NCBI RefSeq assembly: GCF_000337535.1
Contig: NZ_AOIP01000016.1
Span: 124,001-188,000 of the forward strand
Length of the DNA: 64,000 nt
Direction of reading: 5' to 3'
Source: Natrialba aegyptia DSM 13077
Lineage (GTDB): Archaea; Halobacteriota; Halobacteria; Halobacteriales; Natrialbaceae
Positions 38,685 through 47,934 of this stretch are shown one piece after another. Each line of letters begins with the position of its first letter. Within the stretch, counting starts at the first letter, position 1. The translations under genes were made by a program, and so were the position numbers. The notes beneath the pieces are model-generated. The model saw nothing but the letters and a program-made list of their open reading frames with translations. It ran no database searches and was not told the DNA's origin.

Positions 38685-39644
38685 TTACTGTCCCGGTAGG
38701 TCGAGTTCTTTCCCGTCGGCGTACACCGTCGGCTCACGGATGATGCCGTCGAGGTGGATCGGCGCTTCCACGTCGCCGCCGATACCCGCGTCGTCGCCGA
38801 CGGCGATGTGGACCGTACCGCCGGCCTTCTCGTCTAACAGGACCGAGCCGACGAGTTCGGTGACGGCGACGTTGGTTCCGATACCGAGTTCCGCGAGGTT
38901 GCGAGCGGCGTCGCCGACCTCGTCAGCCGCGTTCTCGACGGTTTCGCGGATGTCGTCGTCCGAAATGTCCGTGACGAAGCCGTCCTCGACCTCGAAGGAA
39001 AGGGTCTGTCCGTCATCGAGCAGGCCGTGGGGCATCATCGTCCCGTCGACGACGAACGTGCCGGTCGCGGTCTCGGGGCTGACGAACACCTCGCCCGCGG
39101 GGAGGTTCGACATGACGCCGGCCTCGTGGACGATGCCGGTGTCCGAGCGGAACTCGCGGTCGCCGATGCCGAACGTGATGTCGGTTCCTGCGGGCGCGGT
39201 GACGCGGATTTCGTCCGCGCCGTCGACCTGTTCGCGAACGTCGGCGCAGTGGTCGGCGATCAGTTCGTAGTCGGCGTCGAGACCGGTGGTGAAGACCTCC
39301 TCGGTGATGCCGGGCAGGGTCGCGACGCGCGCGCCGGCCTCGTTGGCCTCGGTTCGAGCGCGGGTGTGGCTCAGGCTCTTGGTCGTCGGGGCGAGGACGA
39401 CGTCCGCGCCGGCCATCGCGGCCGCGACCGGCGCGGGCGGTTCGCCGCCGTGGGTCTCTCCCGGCGGGTAGCGGACGATCACCGCGTCGTCCGTGATCTC
39501 GCTCGCCACCTCGTAGAGGGTCTCGCCGATCGGTTCGCGCTTGTCGTCGGTAATGATCGCGCAGGATTCGTCCGGCTCGAGCGCCAGACACTGTTCGACG
39601 GCCGTTTCGGCCGGGCCGCGAAGATCGGTGTCAGAAGCGGACAT
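38685..39644 (-). CDS. Aminopeptidase, M29-like
   Basis: A 319-residue protein resembling the thermophilic-type (M29) leucyl aminopeptidases of archaea. Blocks matching the family include SLSHTRARTEANEAGARVATLPG near 95, NLPAGEVFVSPE near 185 (metal-binding Glu) and GTNVAVTELVGSVLLDEKAGGT near 262. It cuts N-terminal residues from peptides in the cytoplasm. It is the probable first gene of the unit with the zinc-ribbon regulator and the M23 peptidase. Confidence 0.85.
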   Translation of the reverse strand: MSASDTDLRGPAETAVEQCLALEPDESCAIITDDKREPIGETLYEVASEITDDAVIVRYPPGETHGGEPPAPVAAAMAGADVVLAPTTKSLSHTRARTEANEAGARVATLPGITEEVFTTGLDADYELIADHCADVREQVDGADEIRVTAPAGTDITFGIGDREFRSDTGIVHEAGVMSNLPAGEVFVSPETATGTFVVDGTMMPHGLLDDGQTLSFEVEDGFVTDISDDDIRETVENAADEVGDAARNLAELGIGTNVAVTELVGSVLLDEKAGGTVHIAVGDDAGIGGDVEAPIHLDGIIREPTVYADGKELDLPGQ

Positions 39645-39807
39645 ACCTCAGCGTGGGCACGGCGGGCGAATATGTCTTCCCCTCCGGCGGTTCCACGCTG
39701 GTGAACTCGATAGCCGATCGGCTACGGCCGCCGGTGCGACGACGCCGTCGCCGACGCCGAACGTCCCTCTTGGAACCGCTACAACGACCATTTCACCTTG
39801 GCAGATA

Positions 39808-39814
39808 GTTATAG
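39808..39814 (+). promoter_or_regulatory. Box A for the beta-propeller lipoprotein gene
   Basis: GTTATAG is centred 27 bp before the ATG at 39838, indicating a leaderless transcript and supporting this start over upstream in-frame ATGs. Confidence 0.5.
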
Positions 39815-39837
39815 GAACGACTCGCGACGATCACCGT

Positions 39838-41142
39838 ATGGACGAGTTCACTCGCCGAGGTGTCCTCCGTGCCGTCGGCGCGGCCGGGGCGGTCGGTACC
39901 GTCGCCGTTGCAGGGTGTCTCGACGCGTCGGCAGACGGTTCGCCGAAAGGCGACGACGGGATCGACAAAGACGACGACTACGACGAGATCGCCTGGAGGT
40001 ACGATACCGGCGGCAGCGTCGAGACGGTGCGAGACGGCATTCTCTACGGACAAGAGGATTTCGTGGACGGCACCGGCGGCGTCCTCGCTCTCGATGCCGC
40101 GACCGGCGAGCCCGAGTGGCGCTTCGGACGAACGGGCGGGTACAGTTCGTACACGGCACCCGTCGTCGACGAGTTCGTCTACACCGGCTACGGCGACGAC
40201 GCGATCGGTAGCGGCTCGGGGTCAGTGTACGCGCTCGACGACGACGGTACCGAACGCTGGACGGGCGAAACGGGAAGCGTCTATCACCGGCCGCGTCTCG
40301 CCGACGGACTGCTGGTCGTCGGCAGCGACGACGGGGCCGTCCGCGGATTCGACCGCGACAGCGGCGACGAACGGTGGACCGTCTCGGTTGAGGGCGAGGA
40401 CGCGGGCGAGCCCGCACCAACGAGTCCGACGGTCGAAACCGTCGCGGACGGCGTCGCGTACGTCACCGACGACGAGACCCTCTACGCGTTCGACCTCGCG
40501 AACGGCGACGAACGGTGGCGCTACGACGCCGAGAATCGGCTCTCGTCGCTCACGGTCACGGATACCGTCTACTTCACGACACGGGACTGCGTGGGAGCGA
40601 TTTCGGTCGACGGCACCGAACGCTGGACGATCGAACTCGACTCGGTGAAGCGACTCCGCGCCGTCGTCCGGGGAACCGTCTTCGTCGTTCGCGGAGACGA
40701 CCTTTTCGCGATAGACGCCGCGGACGGAACGGAACGCTGGAGTGACGAACCCGACGCCGGTGCTGACACCGATCGGACGATCCGCATCGCTGCAGGAGCG
40801 GAAACCGACGGCGACGAGCGCATCTACATCGCTTCCGACGCGGACTCCGACTCCGATCCCGCAACCCTGCGCGCGCTGGCGCTCGACGGCGACGAACGGT
40901 GGTCGACCGCACTCGGCGACGTGAAGGAGTCAACGAAGCCCGAAGCGAAAACCGAAACGGAGCCCCGTTCGATTTCGACCGCCGACGGCTCGGTGTACGT
41001 CGTGACCGCCGACGCGATCCACCGGTACGCCTTCGGCGGCGAAAATCACTCGGCGGTGCCGATCGCCGACATCTGGAGTCACGCCGTCGGCGAACTCGCG
41101 TACGTCGGCACTCGCGACGCCGTGTACGGACTCCGCTTTTGA
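39838..41142 (+). CDS. PQQ-type beta-propeller Tat lipoprotein
   Basis: A 434-residue exported protein. It begins with a twin-arginine signal (TRRGVLRAVGAAGAVG) that ends in a lipobox VAGC with the lipidated Cys at residue 27. The mature part is a series of six or so blades with the repeated pattern ALD...GTERW or FDLANGDERWR, typical of PQQ-like or BamB-like propellers. It is expected on the outer face of the membrane. The usual PQQ-enzyme metal site is not visible, so a scaffold or sensor role is more likely than a dehydrogenase. Confidence 0.88.
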   Translation: MDEFTRRGVLRAVGAAGAVGTVAVAGCLDASADGSPKGDDGIDKDDDYDEIAWRYDTGGSVETVRDGILYGQEDFVDGTGGVLALDAATGEPEWRFGRTGGYSSYTAPVVDEFVYTGYGDDAIGSGSGSVYALDDDGTERWTGETGSVYHRPRLADGLLVVGSDDGAVRGFDRDSGDERWTVSVEGEDAGEPAPTSPTVETVADGVAYVTDDETLYAFDLANGDERWRYDAENRLSSLTVTDTVYFTTRDCVGAISVDGTERWTIELDSVKRLRAVVRGTVFVVRGDDLFAIDAADGTERWSDEPDAGADTDRTIRIAAGAETDGDERIYIASDADSDSDPATLRALALDGDERWSTALGDVKESTKPEAKTETEPRSISTADGSVYVVTADAIHRYAFGGENHSAVPIADIWSHAVGELAYVGTRDAVYGLRF

Positions 41143-41244
41143 GCCCCCGATCGAACCCGTCTGGAAACTCTCAACCGAGTAAAAATCCCTCGAGAAGCCT
41201 CGAAACGGTTATCCGACTCGGTAGTGGACTGCCGGATACAGACA

Positions 41245-42258
41245 ATGATCAAGGTCGCGATCAACGGCTACGGAACCATCGGCAAACGCGTCGCAGACGC
41301 CGTCCGGGCCCAGCCCGATATGGAAGTCCTCGGCGTCGCCAAGACGCGGCCGAACTTCGAGGCCGAAACGGCCATCGACAAGGGATTCCCCCTCTACGCC
41401 GCCATCGAGGAACGCGAAGACCAGTTCGCGGCCGCCGGCCTCGACATCGCCGGGCCCGTCGCCGAACTCGTCGACGCCGCGGACATCGTCGTCGACGCCA
41501 CCCCCTCCGGCATCGGTGCCGAGAACAAATCACTGTACGAAGAGTACGACACGCCCGCGCTCTATCAGGGCGGCGAGGACGCTGCACTCGTCGACACCAG
41601 TTTCAACGCGCGCTCGAATTTCGGGGACGCCGTCGACGCCGACCACGTCCGGGTCGTCTCCTGTAATACGACCGGCCTCTCGCGCGCCATCGCGCCGCTT
41701 CGCGAAGCGTTCGGTGTCGAGAAAGTCCGCGCGACGCTCGTCCGGCGCGGCGGCGACCCCGGCCAGACCTCCCGCGGTCCGATCAACGACATCCTTCCGG
41801 ACCCGGTGACGATTCCGTCCCACCACGGCCCCGACGTGGAGACGATCTTCGACGACCTGGACATCGACACGCTCGGAATGAAGGTGCCGGCAACGCTGAT
41901 GCACATGCACAGCCTCAACGTCACGCTCGAGGAGGCGGTCGACGCCGCCGAGGTTCGCGACCTGTTCGCCGACGAGTCGCGCCTGTTCCTGATTCCGAAG
42001 CACATGTCGATCGACGGCAGCGGCAAGCTCAAGGAGTACGCCCTCGATGCGGGCCGTCCGCGCGGCGACATCTGGGAGAACGCCGTCTGGGAGGAGTCCA
42101 TCTCGACCGTCGGCCGCGACCTGTATCTCTTCCAGGGAATCCACCAGGAAAGCGACGTGGTCCCCGAGAACGTCGACGCGATCCGGGCGGTCACCGGCAG
42201 CGCCGACGCCGAGGAAAGCATCCAGACGACCAACGAGGCACTCGGAATCGGACTGTAA
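41245..42258 (+). CDS. gap: Type II glyceraldehyde-3-phosphate dehydrogenase
   Basis: A 337-residue archaeal GAPDH that interconverts glyceraldehyde-3-phosphate and 1,3-bisphosphoglycerate. The Rossmann start [20 protein letters not shown] and the catalytic Cys140 in [13 protein letters not shown] are present, and the length fits the archaeal type II family, which mainly serves gluconeogenesis. The ATG at 41245 is the family start. It is co-directional with the preceding lipoprotein gene, but a gap of about 100 bp separates them. Confidence 0.96.
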   Translation: MIKVAINGYGTIGKRVADAVRAQPDMEVLGVAKTRPNFEAETAIDKGFPLYAAIEEREDQFAAAGLDIAGPVAELVDAADIVVDATPSGIGAENKSLYEEYDTPALYQGGEDAALVDTSFNARSNFGDAVDADHVRVVSCNTTGLSRAIAPLREAFGVEKVRATLVRRGGDPGQTSRGPINDILPDPVTIPSHHGPDVETIFDDLDIDTLGMKVPATLMHMHSLNVTLEEAVDAAEVRDLFADESRLFLIPKHMSIDGSGKLKEYALDAGRPRGDIWENAVWEESISTVGRDLYLFQGIHQESDVVPENVDAIRAVTGSADAEESIQTTNEALGIGL

Positions 42259-42372
42259 CGTTCTCTCTTGGTTTTGCGATTTCTCTTGGTACAATTCTAC
42301 TGTCGGACAGTCTATTCCAGATAGCGTTCTATGGCTTAGAGAGAGTGTTGATATCCACCGGTAACCGATTCG

Positions 42373-42549
42373 TTAACTCCTGTTTTGAAAATAATCCAAA
42401 GATGACGACACGATCCCAAGTATTATGAGAAAGAATAATCCGATAGAGAGAAAGAGAAATAGTAATTCAGAATAAATATTGCTAGTTCCTAGAGTATTAA
42501 ATGCAAGTGTGAATGCGATAATAGACAAGATTGTCTCTTCAACGTCCAT
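42373..42549 (-). CDS. Possible small membrane protein
   Basis: A 58-residue frame (MDVEETILSI...) with two hydrophobic stretches (ILSIIAFTLAFNTLG; LLFLFLSIGLFFLIILGIV) and a polar C-terminus. The ATG at 42549 has TATAAAC on the minus strand centred 26 bp upstream, the spacing of a leaderless promoter; this is the main reason to take it as real. I do not recognise a family. It lies in the AT-rich island, so it may be foreign. Confidence 0.45.
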   Translation of the reverse strand: MDVEETILSIIAFTLAFNTLGTSNIYSELLFLFLSIGLFFLIILGIVSSSLDYFQNRS

Positions 42550-42571
42550 AGAGAGGATCAAAACTGAGTAT

Positions 42572-42578
42572 GTTTATA
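42572..42578 (-). promoter_or_regulatory. Box A for the small membrane protein frame
   Basis: TATAAAC on the minus strand, 26 bp before the ATG at 42549. Confidence 0.4.
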
Positions 42579-42843
42579 GTTTTCTCTACCAGTACCACAG
42601 TAATTGTGGCCGTATGAGTCATTCTGCCTCAATAGCATTCCAAACACACCCTCCCAGTATAGATACGATTCAAATAGGCATTTGAGAGAGAGAGTCGTCC
42701 TAACACTCAGATCAGCTATGGGGTGTGAAATGAGTTCAGAGAATCATGCGTAGGATTATGGCCGATACTGGGTTTGCAATTACGTATCCGAAACAACTAG
42801 TTCCGACAGAAAGTTTTTCCCGCACCGGCCACTACCAGTTCCT

Positions 42844-43245
42844 ATGCGAAGAGACGACCGCGACGAGCCCTTCGACGACCTCTTTCGTGAGATCGAGCGG
42901 ATGATGAACGAGATGATGAACAACAGCGATGCGAACGTCAACTTCAACACCTCTCGGGATATCGACAGCGGCTTCGGCATGGACACCCACGTCGACATCC
43001 ACGAGACGGACGACGAACTCCGCGTCGTCGCCGACCTCCCCGGCGTCGAAAAGGAAAACATCGACCTCGAGTGCGACGGCAAGACGCTGACCATCTCCGC
43101 CGGCAGCGACCACCGTCAGTACGACGAACGCATCACCCTCCCCCAGCGCGTCAACGAACACACGGCCTCCGCAACCTACAACAACGGCGTTCTCGAGGTC
43201 GTCTTCGATCCCGCAGAGCAGTCCTCGGGAATCAGTCTCGAGTAA
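42844..43245 (+). CDS. Hsp20/alpha-crystallin small heat-shock protein
   Basis: A 133-residue chaperone that holds unfolding proteins. An N-terminal Met/Asn-rich arm (IERMMNEMMNN) precedes the alpha-crystallin domain (THVDIHETDDELRVVADLPG, then LTISAGSD and TYNNGVLEVVF), and the C-terminal ISLE is close to the I-x-I/L anchor of the family. An A/T-rich stretch upstream (42809-42818) is a possible promoter. Confidence 0.94.
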   Translation: MRRDDRDEPFDDLFREIERMMNEMMNNSDANVNFNTSRDIDSGFGMDTHVDIHETDDELRVVADLPGVEKENIDLECDGKTLTISAGSDHRQYDERITLPQRVNEHTASATYNNGVLEVVFDPAEQSSGISLE

Positions 43246-43298
43246 GTATCACTCGCGGTCAGACGGACGTTTCAGCCGCCCCGCCGTCCCCCTCGTCC

Positions 43299-43326
43299 TT
43301 CAGCGTTCATCGTTCAGCGTTCATCG
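43299..43326. repeat. Tandem 14-bp repeat
   Basis: TTCAGCGTTCATCG occurs twice head to tail in the gap between the convergent hsp20 and RimK-like genes. No role is evident. Confidence 0.8.
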
Positions 43327-43408
43327 AGTATCGACATCTCTGAGCGGTAGCAAGAGAACAAGAGAGCGCGAGAGCAGCACACGGAAAGACGCGCTTGTCG
43401 AGAACACG

Positions 43409-44284
43409 TCAGTCGCCTGCTCGCGCCCGCGAACGAATCGCAACCGCAAGCCGATCGTAAAAGTCCGGCTCGTACTTCGTCTCCTCGTCGATCGTCGGCC
43501 GCGCGTTCGTTTCGTTGACGACGACCGCCTCACCCGTGACGAGTAAATCGACCCCCACGAACGGAATCTCGAGCGTCCGCGCAACCGACTCGGCGAGTTC
43601 ACGCCACGGCTCCGGCAGGTCGACGCCGGTGGCCTCCGCCCCCCGGTGGACGTTGTGTTTCCACTGCCCCGACGAAACCGCGTCGTCGGGCAGCCGTCGC
43701 TCGACCGCGCCCGCGTACTCGCCCTCGAGAACCATCACCCGGTAATCAGTCGCCCCAGGGAGGAACTCCTGGACGAGAAACGAGCGGTCGTCGGTCGCCC
43801 GGTAGTCGTGGACCAGCGAGAGGTAGTCGCAGATACCGAGAAACGAATCCAGGTCGTGAGCCTTCGCGACGCCGACGCCCCGCGTCGTCGAGTTCGGTTT
43901 GACCACGACGGGCGGCTCGAACCGATCGAAGACGGCCGTCAGTTCGGACTCGGACACGTCGTTCGAGACGTACTCCGTCCGCAGGACCGGGAGCCCGGCC
44001 CGGTCGAGCCGGGCGAGCACGTCGGCCTTGTTCCGCGAGGTGAGCACGGCGTCGCGGTCGTTGAGCCACGCCACGTCGAGCAGCGCGTCGGCGACGCCAC
44101 CCTCCATCATCCGTCCCGGATAGACGAAGCCAGCGCTGAACTCGTCGGGCGACCACGGCGGGTCCCCGAGCGGGACGACGCGTTCGCTTACGGGGACGTG
44201 GTGGGCGCGAACGCCGCGCTCGGCGAGCGGGTCGCGCATCCGCTGGAACGTCTCCTGGTCGTTGGCGACCGCGAGATCGATCAT
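43409..44284 (-). CDS. RimK-like ATP-grasp ligase
   Basis: A 291-residue ATP-grasp enzyme of the RimK/LysX type, which join an amino acid to a carboxyl group using ATP. Seen are VVVKPNSTTRGVGVAKAHD (ATP-binding, near 125), FLVQEFLPGATDYRVMVLEG near 167 and the metal-binding VVVNETNARPT near 252. The substrate may be a coenzyme, protein tail or another carboxylate. Box A (44307-44314) supports the start at 44284. Confidence 0.88.
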   Translation of the reverse strand: MIDLAVANDQETFQRMRDPLAERGVRAHHVPVSERVVPLGDPPWSPDEFSAGFVYPGRMMEGGVADALLDVAWLNDRDAVLTSRNKADVLARLDRAGLPVLRTEYVSNDVSESELTAVFDRFEPPVVVKPNSTTRGVGVAKAHDLDSFLGICDYLSLVHDYRATDDRSFLVQEFLPGATDYRVMVLEGEYAGAVERRLPDDAVSSGQWKHNVHRGAEATGVDLPEPWRELAESVARTLEIPFVGVDLLVTGEAVVVNETNARPTIDEETKYEPDFYDRLAVAIRSRARAGD

Positions 44285-44306
44285 GCTCGGGAGTCAGGAT
44301 GGAAGC

Positions 44307-44314
44307 GATAAAAA
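44307..44314 (-). promoter_or_regulatory. Box A for the RimK-like gene
   Basis: TTTTTATC (minus strand) is centred about 27 bp before the ATG at 44284, fitting a leaderless mRNA. Confidence 0.5.
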
Positions 44315-44537
44315 GCTGCTCGAGACTGCGACCTGAATGAACTCTGTGGCCGGGAGTGCGACTCGGAGGAAGGAGGAATCACACCGTTCCCAATCGCGAG
44401 CGAGCCGAGCCAACGAGCGGGCCGACGACCGATGTGGACGTACGGCTCCCTGGAGCGAAAGAACGGAAGGAGAAGTGCTTTTACTCGAATTTTGCCGAGG
44501 GCGCGGCGAAGCCGCGTCCGCAGAGCAAAACTCCGAA

Positions 44538-45068
44538 TTACGCGATCAGCTGCTCTTCGCCCTTCTCGACGACGACGCGACACGGCGGCGAAATTTTGTT
44601 GTACGCACGACGGAGTGCATCCTTGGCGAACTCGGCGTCGTCGACATCACACCAGATCGTGAAGATGCGCTCGCCCTGATCGATCCGGGCGGCGGTGCCG
44701 ACGATCTTCCCGAACGCCTGGCGCATCCCGTCGGAAACACGGTCTGCACCCGCGCCAGTTGCCTGCTTGTTCTCCCGGATGACGTGGTGGGGGAACTTGC
44801 GCAGGATCATCTTGTAGTTGCCCTCGCCGGCGTTTTTCAGCATGTGGCGGTTCGCCGAGAGCCGGGAAGCCTCGAGACTACCGTGGCGGAGCTGGACCTC
44901 CTCTTCCGTGATGAGGCTAATCTGGATGGGGTAATCCTCGGCGTCTGCCTGCAGGTCGCCCATCTTGTGCTGTGCAATCTTCGAGCCGGGAATGCCAGTG
45001 ATGTACTCGCGTCGCGTGTAGGCTGGCTTGCTGATTTCCCGGTACATGGAGGCGGGTTTGTCGGACAT
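44538..45068 (-). CDS. rpl10e: 50S ribosomal protein uL16 (L10e)
   Basis: A 176-residue large-subunit protein near the peptidyl-transferase and P-site tRNA. Family blocks are [30 protein letters not shown] and [11 protein letters not shown]. It stands alone here, divergent from the M50 protease gene and not in a ribosomal operon, as is normal for archaeal L10e. Confidence 0.97.
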   Translation of the reverse strand: MSDKPASMYREISKPAYTRREYITGIPGSKIAQHKMGDLQADAEDYPIQISLITEEEVQLRHGSLEASRLSANRHMLKNAGEGNYKMILRKFPHHVIRENKQATGAGADRVSDGMRQAFGKIVGTAARIDQGERIFTIWCDVDDAEFAKDALRRAYNKISPPCRVVVEKGEEQLIA

Positions 45069-45269
45069 GGTTGTGGTTACTTACGAAAACGCAGGCCTAC
45101 CGTCCGGATAAAGCCTTCGAAGCACGCGCTCGAGTTCAGTATCGGCACGTCGTCCGATGGACCGATCCATCGGGGTTCGAAACGATTGCTCGATCGGGCC
45201 GGCCACAGTGTGAGTCGCGGATCGTACGCCGCGACATGAACCGCCACAGTCGGTGGAACTCGGCGGCGT

Positions 45270-45276
45270 CTTTATG
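45270..45276 (+). promoter_or_regulatory. Box A for the M50 protease gene
   Basis: CTTTATG is centred 28 bp before the ATG at 45301. This argues for that start and not for the in-frame ATG at 45274 that overlaps the box. Confidence 0.45.
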
Positions 45277-45300
45277 GTTCCGCCGCGGGTAACACAAGGC

Positions 45301-46563
45301 ATGTTGAGGAGTTTCCGGATCGGCTCTCTCTTCGGAATCCCGATCAAACTGGATATCACGTTCTTGCTGGTGCTCCCGCTGTTTGCGTACCTCATCGGGT
45401 CCCAGATCAGTGATGTCTCGGACATCCTGAACACGACTCTCGGTGCGGGAATCGACATCGGGTACATCACGTCCGGGGTGAATCCGTGGCTCTTCGGCCT
45501 TGCGGCGGCGCTCGGGTTGTTCGTCGGCGTCGTGTTACACGAACTCGGGCACTCGCTGACGGCCCGGCGGTACGGATTTCCGATCGACTCGATTACGCTC
45601 TGGCTGTTCGGCGGGGTTGCATCGTTTACCGAGATGCCCGAGGACTGGCGACAGGAGTTCGCAATCTCGATCGCCGGGCCGATCGTCTCGGTTCTCGTCG
45701 GCGTCGGCTCCTTTGTGCTCTTTACCGTGACGCCGGTCGGATTCGACGGCGCGCGTTTCGTTCTTGCGTATCTTGCAATCCTGAATATCGCCCTCGCCGC
45801 GTTCAACATGTTGCCGGCGTTCCCGATGGACGGCGGACGCGTGTTGCGGGCGTTTCTCGCCCGGTCGAGACCGTACGCGCAAGCGACCCAGCAGGCCGCG
45901 AGCATCGGGAAGTTCCTCGCGGTTCTGATGGGGCTGTTCGGTCTGCTTCAGTTCAATATCATCCTCATCGGGATCGCCTTCTTCATCTACATCGCGGCCT
46001 CGAGCGAGGCCCAGCAGGTGACGATGAAAGCCGCCTTCCAGGACGTGACCGTCGCCGACATCATGACCCCTGCAGGCAATCTTCACACCGTATCACCCGA
46101 GACATCGGTCGCAGAGTTGGTGCAGCGGATGTTCAGCGAACGGCACACGGGCTATCCGGTCATCGACACGAGCGGATTCGATAATGGACGGCTGGTCGGC
46201 CTCGTGACGCTCTCGGACGCCCGCGAGATCAAACCCGTCGAGCGCGACGCCTACACGGTCGAGGAGATTATGACGACGGATCTCCAGACCATCTCGGCCG
46301 ACTCGGACGCGATGACCGCGATCGAACGGATGCGAGAGCACAATATCGGACGTCTCCTCGTCGTCGAACGACAGTCGCCGACACAAACCCAAACCCAGCC
46401 CCTCGGCACCGATGGCTCTACGGAGCCCGCCACGGAACTGAGAGAGCCACAGGAAGGCGACGATCTCGTCGGCCTGATCTCGCGGTCCGACGTCATGACC
46501 GCCTTCGATATCGTCCAGAAGAGCGGTGCCGTCGGACTCTCACAGACACAGCGCGCGGACTGA
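45301..46563 (+). CDS. M50 site-2 protease with CBS domains
   Basis: A 420-residue membrane protease. The zinc motif is HELGH (VVLHELGHSL, near 80) and the second site NMLPAFPMDGGR near 175, both within membrane helices. Two CBS domains follow from about 245 (TVADIMTPAGNLHTVSPETS; VEEIMTTDLQTISADSDA), which may bind adenine nucleotides and regulate the protease. It probably cleaves a membrane-bound regulator. A short Gln/Thr-rich insert (SPTQTQTQPLG) lies in the second CBS domain. Confidence 0.93.
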   Translation: MLRSFRIGSLFGIPIKLDITFLLVLPLFAYLIGSQISDVSDILNTTLGAGIDIGYITSGVNPWLFGLAAALGLFVGVVLHELGHSLTARRYGFPIDSITLWLFGGVASFTEMPEDWRQEFAISIAGPIVSVLVGVGSFVLFTVTPVGFDGARFVLAYLAILNIALAAFNMLPAFPMDGGRVLRAFLARSRPYAQATQQAASIGKFLAVLMGLFGLLQFNIILIGIAFFIYIAASSEAQQVTMKAAFQDVTVADIMTPAGNLHTVSPETSVAELVQRMFSERHTGYPVIDTSGFDNGRLVGLVTLSDAREIKPVERDAYTVEEIMTTDLQTISADSDAMTAIERMREHNIGRLLVVERQSPTQTQTQPLGTDGSTEPATELREPQEGDDLVGLISRSDVMTAFDIVQKSGAVGLSQTQRAD

Positions 46564-46643
46564 CACCCCGTTCTCCCGCTAAAACCCCGTCTCCCGTGCC
46601 GAGACCAACATTCTTAACCGCAGCCGTGGCCGACGATGTGTCG

Positions 46644-47723
46644 ATGCCACCGGCCATCGATACTGTCGATCTCGTGAAGGATTACGGTGATCTCCGAGCG
46701 CTGAACGAACTCTCGCTCACCGTCGAGTCGGGCGAGTTCTTCGGCCTGCTCGGCCCCAACGGGGCCGGCAAAACGACGTTCATCAATACGCTGGTCGGCC
46801 TCGTCCGCAAATCCGGCGGCGAGGCGCGGGTCTTCGGCTACGACGTCGAGGACGACTACCGCCAGGCACGCGACGCCATCGGCCTCGCGCCACAGGAGTT
46901 CAACGTGGATCGGTTCTTCCCCATCAAGGAGGTGCTGATGCACAAGGCCGGCTACCACGGGATTTCCGAGGACGAGGCCGCCGAACGGGCCGACGAGGTA
47001 CTCAAGCGCGTCGGCATCTACGACAAGCGCAACGAGCGATTCGACTGGCTCTCGGGCGGGATGAAACGACGACTCCTGCTCGCGCGGGCGCTCGTCACCG
47101 ATCCCGATCTCCTCATCCTGGACGAGCCGACGGCCGGGGTCGACGTGCAGTTGCGCCACGACCTCTGGGACCTCGTCACCGAACTCAACGACGAGGGCAC
47201 GACGATCCTCCTGACGACCCACTACATCGAGGAGGCCGAACGCCTCTGCGACCGCGTCGCGATCATGAACGAGGGCCACAAGGTCACGGTCGCCACGCCG
47301 GACGAACTCAAACAGCGCGGCACCGACACCGTCGACGTGCGCCTCGAGTCGCCGCCGGACACCGCAGCCAGCATCGCGACCGAACTCGGCGCGTACGCCC
47401 ACGACGCGACCGTCACCGGCGACCACCTCGAAGTCCGCGTCGACGACGGCGGCTCGACCGCCCCGCAACTGCTCAGTGAACTCGAGACGATGGGCTACGA
47501 GATCGCCGATCTCGAGATTTCGCGTACGTCGCTCGAGGAGATTTTCGTCGACATGACGAGACAGGATGACCGCTCGGTGACCCGATCGGATGCACCGAGT
47601 GCAGCTACCGGTACTGCCGATGGGCCGAAATCCGAACGCAACGATGGCCGGACAGGTGGAACGCAGGAAGCGGTGGCCGACCGAGAACCCGACTCCGAGC
47701 GGGAACAGGAGGGGATTGTCTAA
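46644..47723 (+). CDS. ABC-2 type exporter, ATP-binding protein
   Basis: A 359-residue ATPase. Walker A GPNGAGKTT (K43), signature LSGGMKRRLLLARAL and Walker B LLILDEPTAGVD are intact, followed by the H-loop TTHYIEEAERL. The last 60 residues are polar, low-complexity extension. Its stop TAATG overlaps the start of a decayed permease fragment, showing that the native permease once followed directly. The substrate is unknown; DrrA- or Nod-type exporters are the nearest relatives. Confidence 0.93.
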   Translation: MPPAIDTVDLVKDYGDLRALNELSLTVESGEFFGLLGPNGAGKTTFINTLVGLVRKSGGEARVFGYDVEDDYRQARDAIGLAPQEFNVDRFFPIKEVLMHKAGYHGISEDEAAERADEVLKRVGIYDKRNERFDWLSGGMKRRLLLARALVTDPDLLILDEPTAGVDVQLRHDLWDLVTELNDEGTTILLTTHYIEEAERLCDRVAIMNEGHKVTVATPDELKQRGTDTVDVRLESPPDTAASIATELGAYAHDATVTGDHLEVRVDDGGSTAPQLLSELETMGYEIADLEISRTSLEEIFVDMTRQDDRSVTRSDAPSAATGTADGPKSERNDGRTGGTQEAVADREPDSEREQEGIV

Positions 47724-47890
47724 TGCTCTCGGTCGGTTTTCGCGCGGTCTTCCGGGTGATTCTCGGCGGGCGCATCGAAGAGCCAGTCGACGGCATCGGC
47801 TACATCCTCTTTCTCATCCCGAGGCTCGTCGTCCTCGGGGTGATTTCGAACGCCTCGTTCTCGATCTTCCACGGGCGGTGGAACGAGTTC
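47723..47890 (+). pseudogene. N-terminal remnant of the native ABC-2 permease
   Basis: A GC-rich fragment of about 56 codons from the ATG at 47723. It reads FRVILGGRIEEPVDGIGY then LIPRLVVLGVISNASFSIFHGRWNEF, parallel to residues about 38-85 of the intact permease downstream (FGVILGSRIGSIGDVTY, LGAMSNAFENASFSIFHGRWNEY). It lacks the first 35 or so residues and has a three- or four-residue deletion. After 47890 the sequence changes to AT-rich DNA, and the frame ends at a TGA that overlaps the next start codon. Confidence 0.8.
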
Positions 47891-47934
47891 GTCCCAAGAC
47901 AGAATACTCAAGATATACGTAACGGAGATATACA

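Larger units (their letters stand above)
42259..42843. other. AT-rich intergenic island
   Basis: About 585 bp that is much richer in A and T than the flanking GAPDH and Hsp20 genes, particularly 42360-42700. Apart from one possible small membrane-protein gene on the minus strand and an A/T-rich stretch (GAAAGTTTTT, 42809-42818) that may be the Hsp20 promoter, nothing was recognised. It may be laterally acquired DNA. Confidence 0.5.

Noticed and set aside
42479-42685. 68-codon plus-strand frame in the AT-rich island
   Set aside because: No promoter at a suitable distance, no hydrophobic or domain pattern, and it overlaps the better-supported minus-strand frame.
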